Shown here piece after piece: positions 33,671-42,021 of a stretch of 64,000 bases of DNA. The position numbers and the translations under genes are program-made. This DNA comes from Agromyces sp. Soil535. Lineage in GTDB: Bacteria > Actinomycetota > Actinomycetes > Actinomycetales > Microbacteriaceae. Under the pieces are notes generated by a model. That model was given only the letters and a program-made list of their open reading frames with translations. It was not told the origin of the DNA and made no database searches. The first letter of the stretch is position 1, and each line of letters starts with the position of its first letter. The DNA lies in assembly GCF_001428255.1 (NCBI RefSeq), contig NZ_LMRW01000012.1:454715-518714 (forward strand), given 5' to 3'.

Positions 33671-33979
33671 ATGGAAGGACGCAGCATCCTCTCGCCGAGC
33701 GACACCGCGAGCGAACTCGACGGCACGGCGTTCCGGCACACCCAGTCGCATCTGATCGGTGTCTTCACGACCGCCGACTTCGCCAGCGCGGTGCGCTTGC
33801 TCGATGCCGTCGCCGTGGTCGCCGACGAGCTGAACCACCACCCCGATGTCCGCCTCGCCTGGGGGCACGTCGAGTTCGCACTGACGTCGCATGACGCCGG
33901 CGGCGTGACGTCACGCGATCTCGACCTCGCACGGCGCATCGGCGCGATCGCCGGCGACCTCGGGGCGACCGCGACGTAG
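33671..33979 (+). CDS. 4a-hydroxytetrahydrobiopterin dehydratase (pterin carbinolamine dehydratase)
   Basis: 102 residues with the PCD fold: FRHTQSHLIGVFTTADFASA, VRLLDAVAVVADELNHHPDV (the paired His are the catalytic signature) and EFALTSHDAGGVTSRDLDLA. The enzyme recycles the pterin cofactor of aromatic amino acid hydroxylases, though no hydroxylase is nearby; actinobacterial copies may have other roles. GGAGG precedes the ATG. It lies 27 bases after the E2 gene and may be read through from it. Confidence 0.88.
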   Translation: MEGRSILSPSDTASELDGTAFRHTQSHLIGVFTTADFASAVRLLDAVAVVADELNHHPDVRLAWGHVEFALTSHDAGGVTSRDLDLARRIGAIAGDLGATAT

Positions 33980-34100
33980 GGCGTATCCGCGGGGGCCGGT
34001 CACCAGGGTGAAGCACGACGGTGCCGGGACCGACGTCGACGACATCGTCGTCCAGACCCATCGGCCACGTCCGGCGAGGAAGACGTACGACTCCTCGCGC

Positions 34101-34583
34101 TCAGTCGAGCCGGTAGATCAGTTCCTCGATCTCGGCCTCCCGCGCATTCGCGTAGCTGCGCTCGCGGCCGACGCGACGGAACCCGAGCTTCTCGAGCACC
34201 GCGATCGAGGCGACGTTGTCGGCGGCCACCCGCACACGCACCGGGCGCTCATGCAGCGCGTCCAGGAAGAGGCGCACGGCGCGGGTCGCGATGTGCCGGC
34301 CCCAGTGCGGCCGGTCGATCCAGTAGGTGATCTCGGCGGTGCCGTCCTCGTACCAGCGGGCGACGCTGCCCACGATCTCGCCGTCGGCGCGCACCGTCCG
34401 CGCATCGATCGCCGGGTCGGCGAGCAGGCGCCGCCAGTGCGCGTCGAACATCGCCCGGTCGCTCGGATCGGGCGGCGTGAAGGCGGCCATCTGCACCGCC
34501 GCCTCGTCCTGCTCGATGGTGAACAGTGCATCGAGATCCCCGTCGCGGGTCGCGCGCAGGGTCACGACATGAGGCTCGCCCAT
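34101..34583 (-). CDS. GNAT-family N-acetyltransferase
   Basis: 160 residues of the RimJ-like GNAT type: VTLRATRDGDLDALFTIEQD, GSVARWYEDGTAEITYWIDR, the acetyl-CoA loop PHWGRHIATRAVRLFLDALH and ADNVASIAVLEKLGFRRVGR. The acceptor is unknown. Its start overlaps the 3' end of the TetR gene by 22 bases on the same strand, so it is probably the second gene of that operon. Confidence 0.87.
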   Translation of the reverse strand: MGEPHVVTLRATRDGDLDALFTIEQDEAAVQMAAFTPPDPSDRAMFDAHWRRLLADPAIDARTVRADGEIVGSVARWYEDGTAEITYWIDRPHWGRHIATRAVRLFLDALHERPVRVRVAADNVASIAVLEKLGFRRVGRERSYANAREAEIEELIYRLD

Positions 34584-35200
34584 GTCATCTCCTCAAGGAT
34601 GCCGCGGATGGTGCCGTCGGCAGGTCGGCGCCCGGGGATGCGGGCGCTGTGCGGAGTGGAGTTCAGCAGTCCGAAGGCGGCGTGTGCCCGGAACCTGAGC
34701 TCCGTCTCGGCCCGATCGGGCCGGAGTCGGGAGAGGGTGTCGACCCAGTGCTCGACGTAGCGCCGCTGCAGCGAGCGCACCTCGTGCCGTGCGCTGCGAT
34801 CGAGCTGCTCGAGTTCGCGGTCCTGCACGATGATGACGTCGGCCTCGCCGAGCGCGAAGTCGACGTGGAAGCGGATGAGTGCGCGAAGTGCCGTGGCCGG
34901 ATCGGACGCGTCACGGAGCACGCGCTCGGCGCCGTCGAGGAGCGACTGGCTCGCGCCCTGGAGGATCGCGGCGAGGACGGCGGCCTTGCCGGGGAAGTGG
35001 CGGTACACGGCCGGCCCGCTGACGCCGACGGCGGCGCCGAGATCCTCGATGGTGACGCCGGGGTAGCCGCGTTCGGCGAAGAGCGTGGCGGCCGCACTGA
35101 GGATCGCGGCACGGCGATCCGCCTTCTGCCGCCCGCGCTCGGTGCGGGGGGCCGTGTCGGCCACGGGGGCGGTGCCCGCCTCGTCGAGGGTGCTTGCCAT
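34562..35200 (-). CDS. TetR-family regulator, probable controller of the acyl-CoA degradation regulon
   Basis: 212 residues. The N-terminal HTH reads RRAAILSAAATLFAERGYPG, VTIEDLGAAVGVSGPAVYRH, FPGKAAVLAAIL; the C-terminal ligand domain is of the TetR_C type found next to acyl-CoA carboxylases (SACE_7040-like, from memory). Its start codon abuts promoter A of the divergent carboxylase beta gene, and the same dual operator recurs before etfB and before the biotin carboxylase gene. I infer that it represses all three units and itself, with an acyl-CoA as likely inducer. There is no clear ribosome site. Confidence 0.88.
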   Translation of the reverse strand: MASTLDEAGTAPVADTAPRTERGRQKADRRAAILSAAATLFAERGYPGVTIEDLGAAVGVSGPAVYRHFPGKAAVLAAILQGASQSLLDGAERVLRDASDPATALRALIRFHVDFALGEADVIIVQDRELEQLDRSARHEVRSLQRRYVEHWVDTLSRLRPDRAETELRFRAHAAFGLLNSTPHSARIPGRRPADGTIRGILEEMTWASLMS

Positions 35201-35248
35201 GTCGGTGAGTGCTCGCTAACATCGGGAATCGAGTTAGTGCACACTAAC
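35194..35248 (+). promoter_or_regulatory. Promoter A with two TetR-type operators (carboxylase beta gene)
   Basis: TTGCCA (35194-35199), 17 bp, TAACAT (35217-35222). Operators: GTGAGTGCTCGCTAAC (35205-35220) over the spacer and -10, and GTTAGTGCACACTAAC (35233-35248) just past the start point, 28 bp centre to centre. The -35 overlaps the start codon of the divergent TetR gene. Confidence 0.88.
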
Positions 35249-35303
35249 CGAAATGGCGTGCCGGGCACAAGTGGCGCGCCGTCGACGAAGACGGGCGGAG
35301 CGG

Positions 35304-36911
35304 ATGACGACTCTCACGACGGGCATCGACCCCTCGACTGACGCAGCGCAGCGCAACGCCGCCGGCCACGCGGAGCTCGTGCGCGAGCTCCGCGAGAGAC
35401 TCGCACAGGCCGCGCTCGGCGGTCCCGAGAGCTCGCGCGAACGGCACGTCGCCAGGGGCAAGCTGCTGCCCCGCGACCGCGTCGACCGCCTGCTCGACGA
35501 GGGGAGTCCCTTCCTCGAGCTGTCGCCGCTCGCCGCCGACGGCATGTACGGCGGGGACTCGCCCGGCGCCGGCATCATCGCGGGCGTCGGACTCGTGCAC
35601 GGACGCCCGGTCGTGGTCGTGTGCAACGACGCGACCGTGAAGGGCGGCACGTACTACCCGATCACCGTGAAGAAGCACCTCCGGGCCCAGGAGGTCGCGA
35701 AGGAGCACCGCCTGCCGTGCGTCTACCTCGTGGACTCGGGGGGCGCGTTCCTGCCCCTGCAGGACGAGGTGTTTCCCGACCGCGAGCACTTCGGCCGGAT
35801 CTTCTTCAACCAGGCGCAGCTGTCGTCGCTGCGCATCCCGCAACTCGCGGCGGTGCTCGGCTCGTGCACGGCGGGCGGCGCGTACGTGCCCGCGATGAGC
35901 GACGAGACGGTGATCGTCCGGAACCAGGGCACCATCTTCCTCGGTGGGCCGCCGCTCGTGAAGGCCGCGATCGGAGAGGTCGTGACGCCCGAGGAGCTCG
36001 GAGGCGGCGACCTGCACGCGCGGGTGTCGGGCGTCACCGACCACCTCGCCGACGACGACGAGCACGCCCTCGAGCTCGTGCGCGACATGGTGGCCACCCT
36101 GCCCGCGCAACCCGAGCGAGCCTGGGCGGTGCGCGAGTCCCGACCGCCGGCGGTCGACCCTGCCGGCCTCACGGCCGCCGTGCCCGTCGACGTGCAGCAG
36201 CCGTACGACGTGCGGGAGGTCATCGCGCGGCTCGTCGACGGCAGCGAGTTCTCCGAGTTCAAGGCCGAGTACGGCGACACGCTCGTCACCGGCTTCGCAC
36301 GCCTCGACGGACACCCGATCGGCATCGTCGCGAACAACGGCGTGCTGTTCAGCGAGTCCGCCATGAAGGGCGCGCACTTCATCGAGCTGTGCGACCAGCG
36401 CGGCATCCCGCTGGTGTTCCTGCAGAACATCTCGGGCTTCATGGTGGGCCGCGACGCCGAGGCGGGCGGCATCGCCAAGCACGGCGCGAAGATGGTCACC
36501 GCGGTCGCGACGACGCGCGTGCCGAAGTTCACGGTCGTCATCGGCGGCTCGTTCGGTGCGGGCAACTACTCGATGTGCGGTCGCGCGTACTCGCCCCGGT
36601 TCCTCTGGATGTGGCCGAACGCGCGCATCTCGGTGATGGGCGGCGAGCAGGCGGCATCCGTGCTCTCGACCGTGAAGCGCGACCAGCTCGCGGTGCGGGG
36701 CGAGGAGTGGTCGGATGCCGCGGAGCAGGCGTTCAAGGCGCCGATCCGCGAGCAGTACGAGCACCAGGGGAGCCCGTACCACTCGACGGCGAGGCTGTGG
36801 GACGACGGCATCATCGATCCCGCCGACACCCGCACCGTGCTGGCGATGGCGCTGGAGCTCGCGAGCCGCACGCCCCTTCCGGAGCCCGCGTTCGGCCTCT
36901 TCAGGATGTGA
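35304..36911 (+). CDS. Methylcrotonyl-CoA carboxylase-type carboxyltransferase (beta) subunit
   Basis: 535 residues from ATG 35304. This is a two-lobed crotonase-fold carboxyltransferase: N-lobe with [40 protein letters not shown] and [21 protein letters not shown]-lobe with [20 protein letters not shown] and [20 protein letters not shown]. The [19 protein letters not shown] block marks the methylcrotonyl/geranyl-CoA group rather than propionyl or acetyl-CoA. It should carboxylate 3-methylcrotonyl-CoA in leucine breakdown with the biotin-bearing alpha subunit encoded at 42001, 5 kb away but under the same operator design. Confidence 0.92.
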   Translation: MTTLTTGIDPSTDAAQRNAAGHAELVRELRERLAQAALGGPESSRERHVARGKLLPRDRVDRLLDEGSPFLELSPLAADGMYGGDSPGAGIIAGVGLVHGRPVVVVCNDATVKGGTYYPITVKKHLRAQEVAKEHRLPCVYLVDSGGAFLPLQDEVFPDREHFGRIFFNQAQLSSLRIPQLAAVLGSCTAGGAYVPAMSDETVIVRNQGTIFLGGPPLVKAAIGEVVTPEELGGGDLHARVSGVTDHLADDDEHALELVRDMVATLPAQPERAWAVRESRPPAVDPAGLTAAVPVDVQQPYDVREVIARLVDGSEFSEFKAEYGDTLVTGFARLDGHPIGIVANNGVLFSESAMKGAHFIELCDQRGIPLVFLQNISGFMVGRDAEAGGIAKHGAKMVTAVATTRVPKFTVVIGGSFGAGNYSMCGRAYSPRFLWMWPNARISVMGGEQAASVLSTVKRDQLAVRGEEWSDAAEQAFKAPIREQYEHQGSPYHSTARLWDDGIIDPADTRTVLAMALELASRTPLPEPAFGLFRM

Positions 36912-36917
36912 AGGGCC

Positions 36918-37643
36918 TCACGACGTCGCAGTCGACGCCGCCTGGGTGACGAGGCGCACGGCCTCGTCGACTCCGCCGTTCCACGGCGTGCCGTGGCCGG
37001 GCAGCACCCACGTCGCCCCGAGGCCGACGAGGCGCTGCAGCGAGGCGATGGCGCCCGCCGGATCGTCGGTGAAGGGTGCGGGCAGGGGGCCCTCGGCGCC
37101 CGTGAGCACGTGCCGCGTCGTGAGCGCGTCGCCGACGAACACGGCGTCGGCGGCGGGCACGTGGATCGCGATGCTCCCGGGGGAGTGACCGGGCAGGGCG
37201 ATGACGCGCGGTGAGCCGGGCAGGTCGAGCAGGTCGCCATCGTGTACGGCGACCACCTCCGCGACCGGAGTGGTGCGCAGCCCGTTCTTCCGCACCGCAT
37301 ACCAGAGGAAGCGGGTCGTCGGGCCGACCTTGACATGGCCCCACTCGGGCTTGGTCGACTCCTCGCCGCGTGCACGCGCGGCATCCGCCTCGTGCACGTA
37401 CACCGGCACGCCGTGTTCGCGGCGCAGCCGCTCGGCGAAGCCGATGTGATCGCTGTCGCCGTGGGTCAGCACCACCCCGCGCACGTCGTCGACGGAGCGA
37501 CCCATGGCGTCGAGCTCTGAGACGAGCTCCTTCCAGTGCCCGGCGAGCCCGGCATCGATCACGGTGACGCCCTCGGGCGTGTCGACGAGGTACACGGCGA
37601 CGATGTCGTTGCCGATGCGGTGGAGGGACGGGCCGAGTTGCAT
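36918..37643 (-). CDS. Metallo-beta-lactamase-fold hydrolase
   Basis: 241 residues. The metal motif is TLTHGDSDHIGFAERL-like (VVLTHGDSDHIG), followed by ALPGHSPGSIAIHV, AVFVGDALTTRH and VLPGHGTPWNGG, giving the usual His/Asp ligands. Substrate unknown; lactonase or thioesterase-like activity is possible. GAGGAA lies before the ATG. It is divergent from a TetR gene, with a long palindrome between them, so that regulator probably controls it. Confidence 0.88.
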   Translation of the reverse strand: MQLGPSLHRIGNDIVAVYLVDTPEGVTVIDAGLAGHWKELVSELDAMGRSVDDVRGVVLTHGDSDHIGFAERLRREHGVPVYVHEADAARARGEESTKPEWGHVKVGPTTRFLWYAVRKNGLRTTPVAEVVAVHDGDLLDLPGSPRVIALPGHSPGSIAIHVPAADAVFVGDALTTRHVLTGAEGPLPAPFTDDPAGAIASLQRLVGLGATWVLPGHGTPWNGGVDEAVRLVTQAASTATS

Positions 37644-37677
37644 CGTGGGTTCCTCGCTTTGCAGAAGTCGGGTGGTT

Positions 37678-37721
37678 ATGATGGCTATGTTACATAGCCA
37701 TCATGGCTATGGTCAATAGCC
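37678..37721. promoter_or_regulatory. Long palindromic operator between the metallo-hydrolase and TetR genes
   Basis: A perfect 27-bp palindrome has arms ATGATGGCTATG (37678-37689) and CATAGCCATCAT (37693-37704) around TTA. A second inverted pair, GGCTAT-N5-ATAGCC, follows at 37705-37721. Shared core: GGCTAT. Confidence 0.85.
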
Positions 37722-37741
37722 ACCAGACGAACGGATCGCCG

Positions 37742-38305
37742 ATGCCGACACCCGACCGCACCTCCCTCGACGAGATCGTCTCCACGGGCCGCGCGCTCGT
37801 GGAATCCGACGGCCTCAGGGGCCTCACCATGCAGGCGGTCGCCGACCGCGTCGGCGTGCGGGCGCCATCGCTCTACAAGCGCGTACGCGACCGACGTGAG
37901 CTCGTCGCGCTCATCGCCGACGCGACCGTGCGCGAGCTCGGCGACCGGCTCGACGCCGCCGCCGCGGGCGAGCCCGATCCGCGACGGGCGCTGGCGGCGC
38001 TCGCGCGCGCGGCGAGGTCGTTCGCGCGCGAGCGGCCGGTCGCGTTCGGGCTCGTGTTCACCCCAGGCGCCGATCTCGACCTCGATCCCGAGTCGCTCGC
38101 GCGGGCGAGCGCCGCGGTGATCCGCATCGCGGCCGAGCTCGCGGGCGAGGATCGCGCCCTCGATGCGGCGCGCACGGTGACCGCCTGGCTGAACGGGTTC
38201 GTCGGCATGGAGCTCTCGGGTGCGTTCCGCCTCGGCGGCGAGGTCGACCGCGCGTTCGAGTTCGGCATCGCGAGCCTCACGGGCGCTCTGACCCTGCGTG
38301 GGTGA
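37742..38305 (+). CDS. TetR-family regulator (WHG-domain type)
   Basis: About 187 residues from ATG 37742; ATGs at 37703 and 37709 are in frame but lie inside the operators. The HTH is LTMQAVADRVGVRAPSLYKR, followed by VRDRRELVALIADATVREL. The C-terminal half, with FARERPVAFGLVFTPGADLD and WLNGFVGMELSGAFRLGG, matches the TetR_C WHG domain. It most likely represses itself and the divergent metallo-hydrolase through the GGCTAT palindromes. Ligand unknown. Confidence 0.87.
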   Translation: MPTPDRTSLDEIVSTGRALVESDGLRGLTMQAVADRVGVRAPSLYKRVRDRRELVALIADATVRELGDRLDAAAAGEPDPRRALAALARAARSFARERPVAFGLVFTPGADLDLDPESLARASAAVIRIAAELAGEDRALDAARTVTAWLNGFVGMELSGAFRLGGEVDRAFEFGIASLTGALTLRG

Positions 38306-38323
38306 GCCGCGTCAGGGGCGCCT

Positions 38324-38436
38324 CTTGCCATTTCAGTTAGCGGGCACTAACATCGGATCCGGTTAGTGCGCGCTAACTGTGAGCGCGCGAGGCAACGTCG
38401 CAGAGAGGCGCGGATGGTCATGCTCATGAGCACGCC
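38324..38436 (+). repeat. Duplicated promoter-leader cassette, copy 1
   Basis: From the -35 box to the ATGAGC codons this stretch is largely the same as 41914-42021: the same promoter boxes, the same two operators, a GTCGCAGAGAGGCG ribosome-site block and ATGGTCAYGCTCATGAGC. It is a duplicated regulatory cassette placed before two operons of the same pathway. Confidence 0.8.
38325..38377 (+). promoter_or_regulatory. Promoter B with two TetR-type operators (etfBA operon)
   Basis: TTGCCA (38325-38330), 17 bp, TAACAT (38348-38353). Operators GTTAGCGGGCACTAAC (38336-38351) and GTTAGTGCGCGCTAAC (38362-38377) are 26 bp apart centre to centre. Confidence 0.9.
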
Positions 38437-38455
38437 CGGGACCCGGGCCCGATGA
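38414..38455 (+). CDS. 13-residue leader peptide coupled to etfB
   Basis: ATG 38414 opens a 13-codon frame ([13 protein letters not shown]) whose stop overlaps the etfB start as ATGA. GAGAGG lies five bases before it, whereas etfB itself has no ribosome site. Ribosomes therefore probably reach etfB by reinitiation. The first codons match the N-terminus of the biotin carboxylase encoded at 42001. No stalling-type codon run is seen. Confidence 0.6.
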   Translation: MVMLMSTPGTRAR

Positions 38456-39228
38456 AGATCATCGTCCTCGTGAAGGAGGTCCCCGACACCTACGGGGAGC
38501 GCAAGCTCGACCTCGAGACGGGGCTCGCCGATCGCGCCGCAAGCGAGGCCGTGCTCGACGAGATCAGTGAGCGGGCCCTCGAGGTGGCACTCGCATACGC
38601 CGACTCGCACGACGACGCCGAGGTCGTCGTCATGTCGATGGCCGCCGAGAGCGCTGCGGCGACGATCCGCAAGGGCCTGGCGATGGGAGCGGCATCGGCG
38701 GTGCACATCACCGACCCCGGTCTGGCAGCCGCAGATCTGGGACTCACCGCGCGCACCCTCGCCGTGGCGATCCGACGCACCGGGTTCGATCTCGTCATCA
38801 CGGGCAACCTCTCGACCGACGGCAGCGGCGGTGTGGTCCCCGCAATGCTGGCCGAGCTGCTCGAGGTGCCGAACGCGACCGCCCTCTCATCGGTCGAGAT
38901 CGCGGCCGGCTCGGTGTCGGGAACGCGCAACGCCGACGGTGCCACCATGCGCGTGAGCGCCAGGCTGCCCGCGGTCATCTCGATCACCGAGGCGCTCCCC
39001 GATGCTCGCTTCCCGAACTTCAAGGGCATCATGGCCGCGAAGAAGAAGCCGTTCGAGACGCTGAGTGCCGCTGATCTCGGCATCGAACCGCACGATCTCT
39101 CGGTCGCCGTGTCGATCATGACCGCCATCGCCGAGAAACCCCCGCGCGCGGCGGGCGTCAAGATCACCGATGAGGGCGACGGTGGCACGAGGATCGCCGA
39201 GTTCCTGATCGAGAACCGGCTGGCCTGA
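38452..39228 (+). CDS. etfB: Electron transfer flavoprotein subunit beta
   Basis: 258 residues. It shows the ETF-beta pattern: [80 protein letters not shown] (close to the beta signature region) and [20 protein letters not shown]. With EtfA it takes electrons from acyl-CoA dehydrogenases. Translation is probably coupled to the upstream 13-codon frame. First gene of etfB-etfA-cytochrome b. Confidence 0.95.
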   Translation: MKIIVLVKEVPDTYGERKLDLETGLADRAASEAVLDEISERALEVALAYADSHDDAEVVVMSMAAESAAATIRKGLAMGAASAVHITDPGLAAADLGLTARTLAVAIRRTGFDLVITGNLSTDGSGGVVPAMLAELLEVPNATALSSVEIAAGSVSGTRNADGATMRVSARLPAVISITEALPDARFPNFKGIMAAKKKPFETLSAADLGIEPHDLSVAVSIMTAIAEKPPRAAGVKITDEGDGGTRIAEFLIENRLA

Positions 39229-39238
39229 GAGGACGATC

Positions 39239-40225
39239 ATGACCGACTACCCCGCAGACTCGATCCTCGTCCTGCTCGAGACCACGCCGAACGGTGAGCT
39301 CGCGACGAGCGCGGCGGGCCTCCTCGGCGCCGCCTCGCGCATCGGCACGCCCGTGGCGCTCGCCGTCATCGCGCCCAGCCAGGCGCAAGCGCTCGCCGAG
39401 CAGGCTGCCGCTACCGGGGCCGAGAGGGTGCTCGTCTTCGAGACGAACTCGACGCAGGCCGAGCTGACGATCCCGCACGTCGACGCACTCGCAGCCGCCG
39501 CCGCGGTCGTCGTCCCTCACGCTGTGCTCATCTCGAACTCGATCGACGGCCGCGATATCGCAGGCCGCTTCGCAGCCCGCACGAGCGCCCCGATCGCCGT
39601 CGACGCGATCGGCGTCTCGCGCGACGACGAGGGCATCGTCGCCCACCACTCCGTCTACGGCGGTGCGTACAACGTCGACTCCGCGGCGACCTTCGGACCG
39701 CTCGTCGTGACCGTGCGTCAGGGCGCCATCGATGCGCGCGCAGAAGCACGGCCCGTTGCGCTCGAGTCGCTCGAGGTGCCGGCCTCGGGCGCGGCGTCCG
39801 CGGCCATCGAGTCGGTCGAGGCCGTGACCGAGACGTCGAGCCGACCCGAACTGCGGGGAGCGACGAGGGTCGTCTCGGGCGGTCGCGGCCTCGGCTCAGC
39901 CGAGAAGTTCGCGCTCGTCGAAGATCTCGCCGACGCGCTCGGCGCCGCCGTCGGCGCATCGCGCGCAGCTGTCGACGCCGGCTACATCCCGGCGAACCAC
40001 CAGGTCGGGCAGACTGGAGTCTCGGTATCGCCGCAGCTGTACATCGCGCTCGGCATCTCGGGTGCGATCCAGCACCGCACCGGCATGCAGACGGCCAAGA
40101 ACATCGTCGCCGTGAACAAGGACCCCGACGCGCCGATCTTCGAGGTCGCCGATTTCGGCGTCGTCGGCGATGTCTTCACTGTGGTGCCGCAGCTGATCAG
40201 CGCCCTCGCCGAGCGGAAGCGGTGA
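39239..40225 (+). CDS. etfA: Electron transfer flavoprotein subunit alpha
   Basis: 328 residues. The C-terminal FAD-binding domain is complete: [80 protein letters not shown]. The N-terminal half is the usual variable alpha-beta domain. GAGAGGACGATC precedes the ATG, eleven bases after etfB. It carries electrons from acyl-CoA dehydrogenases to a membrane acceptor. No ETF:quinone oxidoreductase gene is present; the next gene is a candidate acceptor. Confidence 0.95.
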   Translation: MTDYPADSILVLLETTPNGELATSAAGLLGAASRIGTPVALAVIAPSQAQALAEQAAATGAERVLVFETNSTQAELTIPHVDALAAAAAVVVPHAVLISNSIDGRDIAGRFAARTSAPIAVDAIGVSRDDEGIVAHHSVYGGAYNVDSAATFGPLVVTVRQGAIDARAEARPVALESLEVPASGAASAAIESVEAVTETSSRPELRGATRVVSGGRGLGSAEKFALVEDLADALGAAVGASRAAVDAGYIPANHQVGQTGVSVSPQLYIALGISGAIQHRTGMQTAKNIVAVNKDPDAPIFEVADFGVVGDVFTVVPQLISALAERKR

Positions 40226-40228
40226 CCA

Positions 40229-41818
40229 GTGGCCGCCCACGCGCGGAACCTGCGCAGGGGACTGCCTCGCCAACGCGGCGGTGACGCCTGGCCTCCACTC
40301 GGCGAAGCGCCCGGCGAACTCGTCGCTGCGTCGGCTGAGACCCCCACGGCCGCTGCGGCGCCGATTGCGGCAGCACCTGCTGCGTCGACGCCGGTCACTA
40401 CTGCCGTCGTCGCCGCACCGGCATCGGGTCGTCGGCTTCGAAGCGGGCTTCCGCGGGTGGCGGGTGGCCGGCCGTGGCCGGAGGCCGGCGAGGCGCCCAT
40501 TGCTGCGAACGTCGAGGCGACGGATGCCGCGGCCGTCCCGCAGCCCGCAGTCATCGCGGAGCCGACAGCGGCGCCAGCCGCGCCGATGCCGGTAGCACCG
40601 CAACCCGCCGGTGCCGCCGCGTCATTGGCGGCGACCGGCGGTGGACTTCGCCGCGGGCTCCCCCGAGTCGCCGGGGGAGACCCGTGGCCGGTGCCGTCGG
40701 CGGTCGCACCAGTCGCAGGGTCCGCGCCCGTGGCGCCGGCCGTTGCCGAACCGCTCGCGGAGGCCGTGGTGCCACATTCCGCCGCACCGTCCCGCGCGGC
40801 GTCCGCGGCAACAGAGCCTGCTGAACCCACTGAACGTGCTGAACCTGCTGAGCCCGCCGAGCACATCGCGCCGGCTGCAGCGGCGAGCGCCCCCTCACGG
40901 CCGGTCACGAAGCGGTACGGCCCGCTGACCCCCAAGCAGTGGGTGGGGGCATCCGTCGTCGGCATTCTCGCGATCATCGGCGCCGCGACCATCGTCGTGC
41001 AGCTCACGCGGTGGTTCATCGGGCTGGACTTCATGCAGGACTTCCTCGCGAGCTACCCCGGCGAGACGCCCCTGCCCGAGGGCGCCCCCGTGGGCTTGCC
41101 GGCGTGGCTCGGATGGCAGCACTTCTTCAATGTCTTCCTGATCGTGTTGATCATCCGCTCGGGGTTGCAGGTGCGCACCGAGAAGCGACCGGCGGCGTAC
41201 TGGACGCCGCGGTGGTCGAAGAGCGGGCAGGGCAAGATCAGCCTGAACCTGTGGTTCCACCAGTCCCTCGACATCCTGTGGCTGGTGAACGGCATCATCT
41301 TCGTCGTGCTGCTGTTCGCGACCGGTCAGTGGATGCGCGTCGTGCCGACGAGTTGGGCGGTCATTCCGAACGCGGTTTCAGCCGGCCTGCAGTACCTCTC
41401 GCTGGACTGGCCGCTCGAGAACGGCTGGGTCAACTACAACAGCCTCCAGGTGCTGACCTACTTCGCGACGATCTTCATCGCGGCGCCGCTCGCGGCGCTG
41501 ACCGGGGTGCGCATGTCGGGGTTGTGGCCGAAGAACGCCACGGCACTCAATCGCATCTATCCCGTGGAGTGGGCGCGCGCCGTGCACTTCCCGGTGATGC
41601 TGTACTTCGTCGCCTTCATCGTGGTGCACGTCGCGCTCGTCTTCCTGACCGGGGCGCTGCGCAACCTCAACCACATGTACGCGGCTCAGGACGCCGAAGA
41701 CTGGCTGGGCTTCTCGATCTTCGTCGCCTCGCTCGTGGTCATCGCGGCGGCGTGGATCGCCGCCCGTCCGACGCTGCTCGCGCCGATCGCGGGGGTGTTC
41801 GGCAAGGTCGGCCGGTAG
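40229..41818 (+). CDS. Cytochrome b561-like membrane protein with three GLPR-GG-WP motifs
   Basis: 529 residues from GTG 40229, three bases after etfA. Residues 1-230 are an Ala/Pro-rich, probably disordered cytoplasmic region with three copies of LRxGLPRxxGGxxWP at residues 8-25, 70-87 and 140-157, followed by an Glu-Pro-rich stretch ([18 protein letters not shown]). Residues 230-525 form a cytochrome b membrane domain with four helices carrying candidate haem His: [34 protein letters not shown], and [20 protein letters not shown] with two. Position in the etf operon suggests that it receives ETF electrons and passes them to quinone. That role is inference. Confidence 0.85.
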   Translation: MAAHARNLRRGLPRQRGGDAWPPLGEAPGELVAASAETPTAAAAPIAAAPAASTPVTTAVVAAPASGRRLRSGLPRVAGGRPWPEAGEAPIAANVEATDAAAVPQPAVIAEPTAAPAAPMPVAPQPAGAAASLAATGGGLRRGLPRVAGGDPWPVPSAVAPVAGSAPVAPAVAEPLAEAVVPHSAAPSRAASAATEPAEPTERAEPAEPAEHIAPAAAASAPSRPVTKRYGPLTPKQWVGASVVGILAIIGAATIVVQLTRWFIGLDFMQDFLASYPGETPLPEGAPVGLPAWLGWQHFFNVFLIVLIIRSGLQVRTEKRPAAYWTPRWSKSGQGKISLNLWFHQSLDILWLVNGIIFVVLLFATGQWMRVVPTSWAVIPNAVSAGLQYLSLDWPLENGWVNYNSLQVLTYFATIFIAAPLAALTGVRMSGLWPKNATALNRIYPVEWARAVHFPVMLYFVAFIVVHVALVFLTGALRNLNHMYAAQDAEDWLGFSIFVASLVVIAAAWIAARPTLLAPIAGVFGKVGR

Positions 41819-41913
41819 CCCCGCGGCGAGACCCACGAAGGGTGTGCATCCGCGACGCGCCTGCCTCGAGGTGGGCGCCCGTGGACCTCCCGGTGATCGA
41901 GTCGACGCGGGCG

Positions 41914-42021
41914 CTTGTCATTTCAGTTAGCGACCGCTAACATCTACTCCAGTTAGTGCGCACTAACTGGAGTCGCGCGGACGAGGTCGCAGAGAGGCGG
42001 ATGGTCACGCTCATGAGCCCG
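41914..42021 (+). repeat. Duplicated promoter-leader cassette, copy 2
   Basis: Second copy of the cassette at 38324-38436. The two copies share the promoter boxes, both operators and the leader up to ATGAGC, with scattered substitutions between operators. In this copy the leader codons run in frame into the biotin carboxylase gene. Confidence 0.8.
41915..41967 (+). promoter_or_regulatory. Promoter C with two TetR-type operators (biotin carboxylase operon)
   Basis: TTGTCA (41915-41920), 17 bp, TAACAT (41938-41943). Operators GTTAGCGACCGCTAAC (41926-41941) and GTTAGTGCGCACTAAC (41952-41967), 26 bp apart centre to centre. The second is a perfect 16-bp palindrome. Confidence 0.9.

Noticed and set aside
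33980..34100. Small minus-strand frame starting at 34061 (MGLDDDVVDVGPGTVVLHPG)
   Set aside because: It has no ribosome site and soon becomes Arg-rich while lying antisense to the pterin dehydratase gene.
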